A stretch of 64,000 nucleotides of DNA from Vreelandella neptunia (lineage in GTDB: Bacteria > Pseudomonadota > Gammaproteobacteria > Pseudomonadales > Halomonadaceae): assembly GCF_000712975.1 (NCBI RefSeq), contig NZ_JHQL01000003.1, positions 124,001 through 188,000 of the forward strand, given 5' to 3'. This document shows, piece after piece, positions 17,438 to 26,222 of this stretch (its first letter is position 1; each line of letters begins with the position of its first letter). The translations under genes and the position numbers were made by a program. The notes under the pieces were generated by a model. That model saw only the letters and a list, made by a program, of their open reading frames with translations. It had not been told where the DNA came from and ran no database searches.

Positions 17438-17506
17438 CGGATAGCCATTGATGCGTATACTTTGGCCTTCGCTGATTTCATCATTTGGCTACAAGAGATT
17501 GCTTTT

Positions 17507-18751
17507 ATGGTACGGCTGCCAAGCTTTTTTTTACGTTCATTACCTATTGTTACAGCAGCTACGCCTGGTGCTTTTAGAATATTTGTTATTACGTTTGCTA
17601 TGTTCTTTATTGCTAATGAAGAGGTGGTGGCTTTTTCTACACAATATACGTTAGCCGCATTTTTTGTGATGATTAGCGGCATAGGATTTTCTACGATACT
17701 AGTTAAAGCAATGGCAGAAGAAGATAGTGTTAATACTTTTTTAAGCTACTCTCTGTCATCTTTTGTTGTTGGAGGTTTAGTTTCCTTTTTTATTTTGTTA
17801 ACGGTGTCGTGGTTTTTAATTATTCCAGATTTTTTGTCGTTATTTTTGTTAATCGCTTCGACATCGGTTTATCAGGTGTTTAGGAATTATCTTGTTTTTA
17901 AAAAAGATTTTTACCGACTGCTGATAAACGATATTTTGATAGGATTATTTTTCGTTGCTTGTGTGCTAAGTGTTTATTTTTTAAAAGGTGAAGTTGATGG
18001 TTCTAGCATCTTTATTATTTTGTCTATCTCCTATTTGGTGTCGCTATGCGCTGTCTTGATTTGGCGCTATTGCCAAGCTTGCGAACCACCTAGCGAAGAT
18101 GGCATTGCCCTAATATCTAAAGATAAAACGGTATCAAGCTTAATAGTAGGGCTTTCAAACGCGGCAAGCGGGGGAGTTAGCTTCATTCTTCCGTCTTTCT
18201 ATGCCGCTTTGGGAGGTGGCGAAATTGCGGTTGTTGCCTCTATTGCAGCTTTGGTTTTTAGCTCTATCTCTGCTGTTCCTAGGGGAGTGATCAATAACGG
18301 TACTGCTGATTTATCTAAAATGATATTGGCAAAATATTTTGACGAGCAGTTTGTGCTAAGACTTCGTCGTAAAGTTAGGATTATTATTGCTGCATTATTT
18401 CCCTCATTAACGCTATGTGTGATTTTTTATTTATATGCTTTTGTTGAAATAAATAACTTTTTAGCATCGTTTGTTTTTGTGGTTGCGCTTGGTTTTTATA
18501 TTGCTACTGCGCAGCTTGGTGTTGTTGAATCCGTTATGATTAATTTGTGCGGTTATGAGCGGCAGGCATTTTATTTCAATGTTGTTGTTTTTTTATGTGT
18601 CTTGGTGGTGTTTATAACGTCGGCTCTCTTTCCTGCTATGAAAAATGCATCCTTTATTGTTTATCTATTGCCAATGCTGCTTGGTGGCGTCAATATTTTT
18701 CGAATGCTTTGGTATCGGCAGTTGGTGACGCGGTATTTCGCGACAGCCTGA
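17507..18751 (+). CDS. Wzx-like polysaccharide flippase (MOP superfamily)
   Basis: 414 residues, almost entirely hydrophobic, with about 11-12 predicted membrane helices (for example VVGGLVSFFILLTVSWFLII, then FVFVVALGFYIATAQLG). This is the layout of Wzx/MATE-type lipid-linked oligosaccharide flippases. The frame can be read back to 17390, but those first 39 codons lie in or next to repeat-derived DNA. The ATG at 17507, preceded by CAAGAGAT, gives a normal start (MVRLPSFFLRSLPIV). The gene is visibly AT-rich compared with its neighbours (long T and A runs), a common sign of recently exchanged O-antigen/capsule genes. The substrate is unknown. No Wzy-like protein was recognised in the window. 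Confidence 0.8.
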   Translation: MVRLPSFFLRSLPIVTAATPGAFRIFVITFAMFFIANEEVVAFSTQYTLAAFFVMISGIGFSTILVKAMAEEDSVNTFLSYSLSSFVVGGLVSFFILLTVSWFLIIPDFLSLFLLIASTSVYQVFRNYLVFKKDFYRLLINDILIGLFFVACVLSVYFLKGEVDGSSIFIILSISYLVSLCAVLIWRYCQACEPPSEDGIALISKDKTVSSLIVGLSNAASGGVSFILPSFYAALGGGEIAVVASIAALVFSSISAVPRGVINNGTADLSKMILAKYFDEQFVLRLRRKVRIIIAALFPSLTLCVIFYLYAFVEINNFLASFVFVVALGFYIATAQLGVVESVMINLCGYERQAFYFNVVVFLCVLVVFITSALFPAMKNASFIVYLLPMLLGGVNIFRMLWYRQLVTRYFATA

Positions 18752-18787
18752 CAATAGTAGGGAGACCTTATTATCGACGTTTATAGG

Positions 18788-18826
18788 AATCGCTCGTTCC
18801 TCGCGATCGGCGTTACCACGCGCTAT
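18788..18826. repeat. REP-family fragment after wzx
   Basis: CGCTCGTTCCTCGCGATCGG followed by CGTTACCACGCGCTA is an exact stretch of the array core. It lies 40 bp after the flippase stop. The flippase is therefore bracketed by members of the same repeat family. Confidence 0.8.
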
Positions 18827-18874
18827 CCATCGCCACCCAGACCAAGGTATGGGGGGAGAATTTCGCGCTTGTCG

Positions 18875-19615
18875 TCAAATAGAAATCTGGAAAATCATCA
18901 TGCTCAGGAAGGCAAAAACCACAATGACGCCGATGGTTGCGGGTTGTAGTTCTTTGTTGGCATCTGGAAGCAGTTCTGCGAACACCATCCAAATCATCGC
19001 CCCGGCAGCCAATCCTAGGCCAAAGGGAAGTATCGATTGAAACGTGTTCACGAATATATAGGCGGGTACCGCCACAAGTGGTTGTGGCAAGCTACTGAAA
19101 ATACTCCAGCCTGCTGCCCTGAGTACTGACATGCCGCGAGGGACAAGGATTAGTGCAATGGCCAGCCCTTCGGGAATGTTATGGATAGCAATTGTGGCGG
19201 TAATTAGCAAGCCAAGATCCTGACCACCCCCATAAGATACGCCCACCCCGATGCCTTCGGCAAAAGAGTGGGCGGTCATAACCCCGACGATCATGAGCAT
19301 TTTTTTGGCGTCGGCGTCATTTAGCTCGCCAATGTCTGGCGCATTCTGCCTCTCAATCCCTTGGTAGGCGAGATAAACCAGAATAAGTCCGGTGGCGATG
19401 CCAGCCAGAGTGAGCCACTCCTGTTTTGCCATACCTTCCTCTATAAGCGTATGGCTAGCGGCGAGCATTAGACCAGCGGCGATGGCGGCACCGGCACTCA
19501 GCCATTTCTGACCGACATTTTTGCTTAACGCTAGGGGCAGGGCACCAAGCCCCGTCGTCAAAGCGGTGATCAGCGCAGCGATAAATACGGCAAACAGGGT
19601 TACTTCTAGCGCCAT
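18875..19615 (-). CDS. ZIP-family divalent metal transporter
   Basis: 246 residues with about eight hydrophobic helices. The ZIP metal-site helices are present: HSFAEGIGVGVSYGGG (helix IV) and IHNIPEGLAIALIL (helix V), with His, Glu and Asn ligands. A short loop with acidic residues (PDIGELNDADAKK) takes the place of the usual His-rich loop. It resembles ZupT/GufA proteins importing Zn, Fe or Mn across the inner membrane. It is transcribed away from the amine oxidase gene. Copper import for the oxidase is not the expected role of ZIP proteins. Confidence 0.9.
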   Translation of the reverse strand: MALEVTLFAVFIAALITALTTGLGALPLALSKNVGQKWLSAGAAIAAGLMLAASHTLIEEGMAKQEWLTLAGIATGLILVYLAYQGIERQNAPDIGELNDADAKKMLMIVGVMTAHSFAEGIGVGVSYGGGQDLGLLITATIAIHNIPEGLAIALILVPRGMSVLRAAGWSIFSSLPQPLVAVPAYIFVNTFQSILPFGLGLAAGAMIWMVFAELLPDANKELQPATIGVIVVFAFLSMMIFQISI

Positions 19616-19750
19616 ATCAGTTCCTGTTTAAGAGGCAAGTTGACGGCCTTTGAGGGCATTAGGGCTGAAAATGAGTGCTCGGTCCAATAGCAACAATTAC
19701 GTTCCAAGCTAGCTCTCGTTGTTTTTACGCTGAAAATAGCGTTTTTCCAA

Positions 19751-19793
19751 TGCTTGGCACGTTTCCACAACGCTCTGGCAGCAGTTCAAAAGC
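19751..19793 (+). promoter_or_regulatory. Candidate FeaR binding sites upstream of the amine oxidase
   Basis: The 317-bp gap between the transporter and the amine oxidase contains two direct repeats, TTGGCACGTTTCCACAA (TGGCA at 19755) and CTGGCAGCAGTTCAAAA (TGGCA at 19776). They are spaced exactly 21 bp, two helical turns. The second fits the E. coli FeaR motif as I recall it, TGNCA-N8-AAA; the first differs at one A. AraC proteins normally bind such spaced direct repeats to activate transcription. The sites lie about 155-180 bp before the start codon, leaving room for a promoter. No clear sigma-70 boxes were identified. Confidence 0.5.
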
Positions 19794-19932
19794 TCCTGAC
19801 ATCCATACCTGTTATTTCTATGGTTACGACAACTTGATTCGTAGCGGTCTCCAGCGCAACGGTTGCTCGACGACCGCTATCTTATCGGTACTGAACCTTT
19901 ACCTAACAATAGAATTATTGCCAGGAGTAATC

Positions 19933-22209
19933 ATGGATAACAAAAAAACGTTACTCGCACTGTCACTTGCGTCATCTCTATTGCTGCTAAGTCCAGCGGC
20001 GATGGCGCATGGTGGTTCACCGGATTATTTGCCCATCGACCAAGTGCTTCGCTCTTCGGGAGCAACCTATGAACTCAATGATGACAGCAATGAGCTGTTG
20101 ATCACTTATGGTGAGACCGAAATTCGAGTGCCCTTGGGGGAGACGCAGGCGTTCTACAATGGGGAGCCCGTTGAACTCTCTGCTCCGGCCAGGCTGCATG
20201 ATGGGGAAGTTCAGGTAGAACGTAGCTTCGTGCACGATCTTTTTAGGGATCATGTGCCACAGACCATGATGACAGAAAGTCGGCGTCATCCTCTCGATTC
20301 ACTGACGGCTGAGGAAATTAGTCAGGCTGCCGATGCTGTCAAGTCATCGTCTCATTATCAAGACAACATGCGGTTTACCGAAATACGGCTAGCAGACCAG
20401 GATAAGAGCAGTGTCTGGGACTGGTCCTTTGGTGGTGAGCATGATTTTAATCGGCATGTTGAATTCACCGTCTTGGACGGTCGTAGGGTAATTGAAGGCA
20501 CTCTAGATTTGGCGTCTGGCGAGATACTTCGGTGGGAGCATATCGAAGGCGCACATGGCATGATTACCTACGATGACTTTATGGCTGTTCAGGAAATTAT
20601 TGCCGAAAGTGAAGCCTACAAAGAAGCGTTGAGAAGGCGCGGCATCGAGGATACTGACAAGGTGGTGGGTACCCCGCTTACAGTGGGTTACTTTGATGGC
20701 GAAGATGGTCTGGAACAAGAGTCTAGACTGTTAAAGGTAGTGTCCTACCTTGATGTTGGCGATGGCAATTATTGGGCGCATCCAATTGAAAACCTTGTCG
20801 CGGTCGTTGATCTGGAAAATAACAATATATTGAAGATCGAAGACGAAGGCGTCGTTCCCATACCGATGACACCACGGCCCTATGATGGGCGTGATCAACA
20901 TGAGATCGCCGACGTTAAGCCGCTGTTGACGACGGAGCCAGAAGGCCAAAATGTCTCCATGTCGGATAGTATGATCCAATGGCAAAACTGGGATTTTCAT
21001 CTCAAGTTAGATGCGCGTGTTGGCCCGGTGATTTCTACCCTTACCTATAACGATCAGGGTGAAAAACGAAAAGTCATGTATGAAGGCTCACTAGGCGGCA
21101 TGATCGTGCCTTATGGTGATCCAGACGTAGGCTGGTACTTCAAGGCTTACCTTGATTCCGGTGAGTATGGGATGGGCAACCTAACGTCCCCGTTAGTACC
21201 TGGTGCCGACGTGCCCACTAACGCGACACTTCTGCCCGCCACGCTAGCCGATAGTAATGGCGACCCCTTTACCATTCCTAATGCTATTGCAGTGTTTGAG
21301 CGCTATGCCGGTCCAGAATTCAAGCACACCGAAATGCTAGGCAGCAGCCCTGGTAATGAAAGTCGCGAGCGCCGTGAACTGGTAGTTCGCTGGGTTAGTA
21401 CGATTGGCAACTACGACTATATGTTCGACTGGATCTTTATGGCCAATGGCAATATTCAGTTAACCGTTGGGGCATCCGGTATCGAAGCAGTAAAGGCAGT
21501 GAGGTCGCGCACCATGCATGATGAAACTGCTGAAGAAGATACTCGTTACGGCACACTGATTGACCACAATATCGTAGGGACTACCCACCAGCACATCTAT
21601 AACTTCCGCCTAGATTTAGATGTCGATGGTGAGCAAAACAGCTTAATGGAAATTGATCCTGTCGTTGAAGAGAATACTGCTGGCGGCCCTCGTAAAAGTG
21701 TCATGGTTACCAGAGAGCGAGTGGTTCCCACCGAGCTTGACTCTGTGCAGAAATTTGACCCGTCCACTATTCGCCTGATGATTAACCCAAACGAAGAAAA
21801 CCGTATGGGCTATCCCGTTGGCTATCAGGTCATTCCGTTCGCTGGAGGAACCCACCCAATCGCCAAAGGGGCACTGTTTAGTGAAGATGATTGGCTTTTC
21901 AAACGCGTCAATTTTATGGATAAGCAAATCTGGGTAACCCAATACGATCCTGATGAGCGTTTCCCAGAAGGTAAATACCCGAACCGAGCTGCCACCGATA
22001 CAGGCTTAGAAGCCTTTGTCGAAGATGACCAACCTATCGAGAACGTTGATACCGTTTTGTGGATGACAACAGGCGCTACGCATGTGGCCCGCGCTGAAGA
22101 GTGGCCAATTATGCCGACGGAGTATGTTCATTCCATGCTCAAACCCTGGAACTTCTTCGACCAAACGCCGACCTTGAACCTGCCTGCGCCGGAAACTCCG
22201 GAGAACTGA
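19933..22209 (+). CDS. tynA: Periplasmic copper amine oxidase
   Basis: 758 residues from ATG 19933, which follows CAGGAG. An in-frame extension to 19675 is ignored because a classical signal peptide begins at this ATG (MDNKKTLLALSLASSLLLLS, cut after PAAMA). Domain order matches TynA: N2/N3 domains, then a large beta-sandwich catalytic domain. The topaquinone-precursor motif is STIGNYDYMFDW, with the Tyr at about residue 494. Copper ligands are HQH at 552-554, and the third is probably the His in ATHVARAEEWP. The enzyme oxidises primary amines such as tyramine or phenylethylamine to aldehydes, releasing ammonia and hydrogen peroxide. Its neighbours (porin, aldehyde dehydrogenase, FeaR-like regulator) give a complete amine-use module. 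Confidence 0.93.
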   Translation: MDNKKTLLALSLASSLLLLSPAAMAHGGSPDYLPIDQVLRSSGATYELNDDSNELLITYGETEIRVPLGETQAFYNGEPVELSAPARLHDGEVQVERSFVHDLFRDHVPQTMMTESRRHPLDSLTAEEISQAADAVKSSSHYQDNMRFTEIRLADQDKSSVWDWSFGGEHDFNRHVEFTVLDGRRVIEGTLDLASGEILRWEHIEGAHGMITYDDFMAVQEIIAESEAYKEALRRRGIEDTDKVVGTPLTVGYFDGEDGLEQESRLLKVVSYLDVGDGNYWAHPIENLVAVVDLENNNILKIEDEGVVPIPMTPRPYDGRDQHEIADVKPLLTTEPEGQNVSMSDSMIQWQNWDFHLKLDARVGPVISTLTYNDQGEKRKVMYEGSLGGMIVPYGDPDVGWYFKAYLDSGEYGMGNLTSPLVPGADVPTNATLLPATLADSNGDPFTIPNAIAVFERYAGPEFKHTEMLGSSPGNESRERRELVVRWVSTIGNYDYMFDWIFMANGNIQLTVGASGIEAVKAVRSRTMHDETAEEDTRYGTLIDHNIVGTTHQHIYNFRLDLDVDGEQNSLMEIDPVVEENTAGGPRKSVMVTRERVVPTELDSVQKFDPSTIRLMINPNEENRMGYPVGYQVIPFAGGTHPIAKGALFSEDDWLFKRVNFMDKQIWVTQYDPDERFPEGKYPNRAATDTGLEAFVEDDQPIENVDTVLWMTTGATHVARAEEWPIMPTEYVHSMLKPWNFFDQTPTLNLPAPETPEN

Positions 22210-22226
22210 TTGAGCTAGGTCACGCC

Positions 22227-22250
22227 TGACCAGGCAGATATGCCTGGTCA
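22227..22250 (+). other. Perfect hairpin between amine oxidase and porin genes
   Basis: TGACCAGGCA, a four-base loop, then TGCCTGGTCA form a perfect 10-bp stem in the 69-bp gap. No T run follows, so it is not a classical terminator. It could protect the 3' end of the upstream message or set different expression of the two genes. Confidence 0.7.
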
Positions 22251-22278
22251 TACATCGGATCTCTAGGAAGTGAAACTA

Positions 22279-23634
22279 ATGAGAACAAAAATTTTTATTC
22301 AGCGTGTGGCTGGCTTTGTCACTGCTGCGACGGCGGTAGCGGCAGTTTCTACACCTTCCCTTGCTTACAACATCTACGACAAAGACAACACTGAGTTGAA
22401 TGTCGATATCGAGGCTGTGGTAGGGACTTTCTACAGTGAAGAGCGCTATAACCTTGGTGCCAAGAGTGAGGCGGGAGATGCCAAGTGGCAGGAGGGCTAT
22501 GTTAAGTATGGGCTTTCTGGTCGCCACTCTATTGGGTCAGGCGGCGGGTTATACGGTGCGGTTAATTTGGTGACGTCGGGGACGTGGGGGGATGGCGACG
22601 CCGGGGGATTTACCTCGGGAGAGGAGCGGGAGACTAAACTGGAAGATGCTTACGTTGGGTGGCGCTCAGGCAGTCTGATACCGGTGCTTGGCGAGAATGG
22701 TCTCGATATTTCTTTAGGGCGGCAGCCGTTTACCATCGGAGATGGTTTTCTCATCAATGATGACGCACTGAACTTTGGTGATGCGCTTAATGCGCCTGGC
22801 TTAGACTTCAATCGAGGTGGTGCTTACTGGCTCGCGGCGCGCAAGGCTTTTAATGAAACGGCCATTGTGCGTATTGGTGGTTCCGATGGGTTGCGCGCCG
22901 ACTTGTTTTGGCTCTCTTCTGACAATCGAGCACAGGCGGAGATGGAGCTTGCGGGTATCAATGCTGAGTACGTTGGTCAGAAAGGTACTTTTGGCTTGGC
23001 ATATATCGAGGGGCTTGACGTTGACGACACGTATGCTCCTGCCACCGGTTACCTTTCCCGAGATGGGCAGCAAACCACTAGCCTGCGTTATCAAGGCAAT
23101 GCCGGTGTTGAGGCGTTATTTCTCTCAGCGGAATTTGTTAACCAGAAGCCGGGAGCCCGTTCCGGGAAAGACGCTAATGCATGGTACGCCGAGGCAGGCT
23201 GGACATTCAGTGACCTTCCTTGGGCACCTAGTGTTAACTATAGATTCTCAACCTTTGACCAACGCTTTGACCCCCTGTTTTTTGGCTTCAACCGTGGTTA
23301 TGGCACTTGGTTTCAAGGTGAAGTCGCCGCTAACTATGCTGGACCTTTCAACACTGACACAGAGGTGCACCATCTGGGCCTAAAAGCAACACCATCTGAA
23401 ACACTCAGTGTTGGCGCGCTCTTTTTCGACTTCAGTGACACAGCGGGCGGTACAGGACATCTAGATGCCCAAGAAGTGAATGTATATGCCGAATGGGTGG
23501 TCTCCCCGCACCTGATTATCAGCCCAGTCGTTGGGTTTTATAACCCGGATAAAAGTGCCGCAGACGGTGGTAGCCAAATCGGAAGCAATGCTACCAATAC
23601 CTATGCTCAGCTAATTGCGATTATGCCGTTTTGA
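22279..23634 (+). CDS. Outer-membrane porin-like beta-barrel protein
   Basis: 451 residues from ATG 22279, well spaced from AGGAAG; a GTG nine bases upstream is less likely. The signal peptide is MRTKIFIQRVAGFVTAATAV to about SLA. The mature chain is rich in alternating polar/aromatic strands and Gly/Asp turns and ends in a terminal Phe (IAIMPF), the usual outer-membrane barrel signature. I cannot name the family; OprD-like or alginate-export-like barrels are possible. Its place between the amine oxidase and the aldehyde dehydrogenase suggests it admits the amine substrate to the periplasm. Confidence 0.75.
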   Translation: MRTKIFIQRVAGFVTAATAVAAVSTPSLAYNIYDKDNTELNVDIEAVVGTFYSEERYNLGAKSEAGDAKWQEGYVKYGLSGRHSIGSGGGLYGAVNLVTSGTWGDGDAGGFTSGEERETKLEDAYVGWRSGSLIPVLGENGLDISLGRQPFTIGDGFLINDDALNFGDALNAPGLDFNRGGAYWLAARKAFNETAIVRIGGSDGLRADLFWLSSDNRAQAEMELAGINAEYVGQKGTFGLAYIEGLDVDDTYAPATGYLSRDGQQTTSLRYQGNAGVEALFLSAEFVNQKPGARSGKDANAWYAEAGWTFSDLPWAPSVNYRFSTFDQRFDPLFFGFNRGYGTWFQGEVAANYAGPFNTDTEVHHLGLKATPSETLSVGALFFDFSDTAGGTGHLDAQEVNVYAEWVVSPHLIISPVVGFYNPDKSAADGGSQIGSNATNTYAQLIAIMPF

Positions 23635-23740
23635 AGTAATACCGCTATGTCTATAGCCCTGAGTTCTCTGGCTAGAGTGGTGGAGAGCTTGGGCCGTTAC
23701 CCGGCTTAACGCTTGGGCACATCTTCAAAAGAGTAATGTT

Positions 23741-25150
23741 ATGCAGACTTATCATAATACAGTGAGTGGTAAACAGACTGAGGCAGCTGATCACCAAGAG
23801 ATTTTCAACCCTGCGACAGGTGATTCATTAGGGCTTGCGCCCCTGAATAGCCAGCATGATGTCAATGTTGCTGTAGAGGCTGCGCGGATGGCTCAAGGTG
23901 CTTGGGCAAGGGTCAGTGACCAAGAGCGCAGAGAGATAGTTGCGAACGTCGCCCAAGTACTGGAAGAAAACTCAGAATATCTGGCTGGGCTGGTTACCCA
24001 AGAGCAGGGCAAACCTTTGTCGGGTCCTGGGTCTCGCTTCGAGATGCAGGCTTGTGTAGGTTGGACCAAGGTGCCGTCTTCTTTGGAGCTATTGCCCGAA
24101 ACGGTGTATGAAGACGATACGCGTAAGGATGTGCTTTACCGCTATCCCCTGGGCGTCGTGGCTGCGATAGCACCTTGGAATTGGCCACTAATGATCGCCA
24201 TATGGCAGATTATTCCCGCTATCCGTATGGGCAATACAGTGGTGCTTAAACCGTCTGAATACACTCCTATTGCGACACTAGAGATGGTTCGGCTGATTAA
24301 CCAAGTTCTGCCTCCCGGCGTACTTAATACCGTTTCCGGCGATGGTCGTATTGGTGCTGTGCTGACGAGTCATCCTGATATTAACAAGATTATGTTCACC
24401 GGCAGCGAGTCGACAGGGCGGCGTATTATTGAGGCATCTTCGCAAAACCTTGCTCCTATTACGCTGGAACTTGGTGGCAACGATGCCGCTATTATCATGC
24501 CTGGCACAGAGGCTGCTGCCATCTCAGAAGGGCTTTTTTGGGGAGCCTTCCTCAATGCAGGTCAGACATGTGCCTGTATCAAGCGGTTGTATGTTCACGA
24601 GAACGACTATGACGCTGTGGTTACCGCGCTTAGTGACGTTGCTAGCCAGGTGCCTATTGGCGACGGCATGGTCGAGAGTAACCTGATTGGCCCTCTGCAA
24701 AATGCAATGCAGTACAACAAAGTAAAAGAACTAGTGGCTGATGCGCGGGCGAATGGTTGCGATGTCATGGAGTTTGGTGATGTTCCGAGTACGGGCTACT
24801 TTCTACCATTGACGCTGGTGGGCAACGCCCGAGATGGTCAGAGACTGGTCGATGAAGAGCAATTTGGCCCCGCTCTGCCAATCATTCGTTACAGTAGCTT
24901 GGATGATGCTACTGCCTCTGCCAATCGCTTGTCGGATGCACTTGGTGCCTCTGTCTGGGCTAATAGTCTAGAACAGGCGGAGACAATAGCTTCGAAGTTA
25001 GAAGCTGGCACTGTCTGGGTGAATCAGCATGGGGCGATTCATCCCATGGTGCCGTTTGGTGGTAACAAAGCATCCGGCTATGGTGTTGAATTCGGCATGG
25101 AAGGGCTTAAGGGCGTCACTCAGTCTCGAGTTATCAGCATAAAAAAATAA
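23741..25150 (+). CDS. NAD(P)-dependent aldehyde dehydrogenase
   Basis: 469 residues of the ALDH superfamily. Motifs visible are APWNWPLMIAIWQIIPAI (substrate and cofactor entry), FTGSESTGRRI (Rossmann Gly loop), LELGGNDAA with the general-base Glu at about 243, and NAGQTCACIKR with the nucleophile Cys at about 277. It should convert the aldehyde made by the amine oxidase to the carboxylic acid in the cytoplasm, the job of FeaB in E. coli. It is shorter than FeaB and not obviously its ortholog. AAAAGAG precedes the ATG. A bidirectional-looking hairpin separates it from the convergent regulator gene. Confidence 0.93.
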   Translation: MQTYHNTVSGKQTEAADHQEIFNPATGDSLGLAPLNSQHDVNVAVEAARMAQGAWARVSDQERREIVANVAQVLEENSEYLAGLVTQEQGKPLSGPGSRFEMQACVGWTKVPSSLELLPETVYEDDTRKDVLYRYPLGVVAAIAPWNWPLMIAIWQIIPAIRMGNTVVLKPSEYTPIATLEMVRLINQVLPPGVLNTVSGDGRIGAVLTSHPDINKIMFTGSESTGRRIIEASSQNLAPITLELGGNDAAIIMPGTEAAAISEGLFWGAFLNAGQTCACIKRLYVHENDYDAVVTALSDVASQVPIGDGMVESNLIGPLQNAMQYNKVKELVADARANGCDVMEFGDVPSTGYFLPLTLVGNARDGQRLVDEEQFGPALPIIRYSSLDDATASANRLSDALGASVWANSLEQAETIASKLEAGTVWVNQHGAIHPMVPFGGNKASGYGVEFGMEGLKGVTQSRVISIKK

Positions 25151-25174
25151 TCGTCCGGTAAATCGCTCATTCAG

Positions 25175-25208
25175 GCCTGTTAGGTGCAATGCCTAACAGG
25201 CTTGTTTT
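25175..25208 (+). terminator. Rho-independent terminator after the aldehyde dehydrogenase gene
   Basis: GCCTGTTAGG, a 7-nt loop, then CCTAACAGGC and TTGTTTT. It lies between the convergent dehydrogenase and regulator genes and ends at the regulator stop codon. Confidence 0.9.
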
Positions 25209-26121
25209 AAAAAACGCGCTGCTGGCAATAATGGGTGGGGGTTATTCCAAAGTGTTGTTTGAAAGCCGTTGAAAACGCGCTAGGGCTGGTAAATCCGAAG
25301 CGGTAGCCTGCTTCGGTCAAATTCAGTTTACCTTTCGATGCTTTTAGGTAATCAGCACACATCTCTAATCGCTGGGTTTTAATGTAATCTGAAACTGTCA
25401 TAGAGCGAAAGCTAAAGGCTCGATAGAGGCTGCGCACCGATGCGCCCGTCGCATTGGCTACTAGTTTAGGGCTTAGCGAAGGGTCTCCAATGTTTTCCCT
25501 AATAAAAGAAGCGGCTTGCAAGAAAATTCTTTCATTTGGATTTTGTTGCCCAACGCTGCGGATGACGGAAGGCTTCAATAACATAATCAGTGAATCAACA
25601 ATTGCTGAGCTTTCCTCGGCATCAAGGTTATCGTAATGGGCCGCCTCGGCGATCAAGTGGTTGGCAAAACTGGCTATATGGCTATGGCAGGGTATGCGTA
25701 TACCAAGCTCAATACCCGATAGGTTTAGGGTGCGTTCGACAATTGGCCGGGGCAGGATAAGCGATATTTGCTGCGACTCATGCGTATAAGTACAGGAGAA
25801 GGGAAGCGCTGAGTCCACTAGAACGATATCACCAGCCACGAGCGTAGAGGCGTTACCTGTCTGCTCAACGCGAGATTCTCCCTGTAATTGAAAAATACAA
25901 AAAAAATCTGGCCTGTCACAACGGCGTATCTCATCTAAGCCACGAAAAAGCTGGGCGCCAGAGATGTTAACCCGAGACATTTCTAAGGCTCCGCCACCCA
26001 TTTTATGGATGTTGCCAGCAAACTCCTTTTCCAGAGGCTTTGCTGAAAAAGGGCCACAAATATGGTTAACGTCACTGATCCAGCGATCGAAATCTCCTGA
26101 TAAGGGAGTATGTATCTGCAT
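25207..26121 (-). CDS. feaR: FeaR-like AraC-family transcriptional activator
   Basis: 304 residues. The N-terminal cupin-like AraC-binding domain (FDRWISDVNHICGPFS, FCIFQLQGESRVEQ, GDIVLVDSALPFSCTY, QISLILPRPIVERTL) follows the layout of E. coli FeaR closely. The C-terminal AraC helix-turn-helix pair spans about 205-300 (SPKLVANATGASVRSLYRAF, then GYRFGFTSPSAFSTAFKQHF). FeaR activates tynA and feaB in response to aromatic amine breakdown. Here the gene stands convergent to the oxidase-porin-dehydrogenase genes, and matching direct repeats occur before the oxidase. Naming rests on sequence memory and context. Confidence 0.8.
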   Translation of the reverse strand: MQIHTPLSGDFDRWISDVNHICGPFSAKPLEKEFAGNIHKMGGGALEMSRVNISGAQLFRGLDEIRRCDRPDFFCIFQLQGESRVEQTGNASTLVAGDIVLVDSALPFSCTYTHESQQISLILPRPIVERTLNLSGIELGIRIPCHSHIASFANHLIAEAAHYDNLDAEESSAIVDSLIMLLKPSVIRSVGQQNPNERIFLQAASFIRENIGDPSLSPKLVANATGASVRSLYRAFSFRSMTVSDYIKTQRLEMCADYLKASKGKLNLTEAGYRFGFTSPSAFSTAFKQHFGITPTHYCQQRVF

Positions 26122-26222
26122 GGCTGGCCTATTAATAATTGTGTTTTTAGGATAGCTCAGCAGCGAAGTTAGATAGCTTGCGAAGACAAGTCAAGGTCAT
26201 TTCTTCGCCTAAATGAAAGGCC

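Noticed and set aside
19675-19932. N-terminal 86-codon extension of the amine oxidase frame
   Set aside because: A classical signal peptide and ribosome-binding site mark ATG 19933; the extension covers the promoter and FeaR-like sites.
22330-22345. GGCGGTAGCGG resembling an ops (RfaH loading) site
   Set aside because: It lies inside the signal-peptide codons of the porin gene, on the other strand and far from the capsule operon.
22817-23383. 188-codon plus-strand open frame inside the porin gene
   Set aside because: Out-of-frame shadow of a gene with a clear signal peptide and barrel pattern; composition is Arg/Leu/Ser-rich noise.
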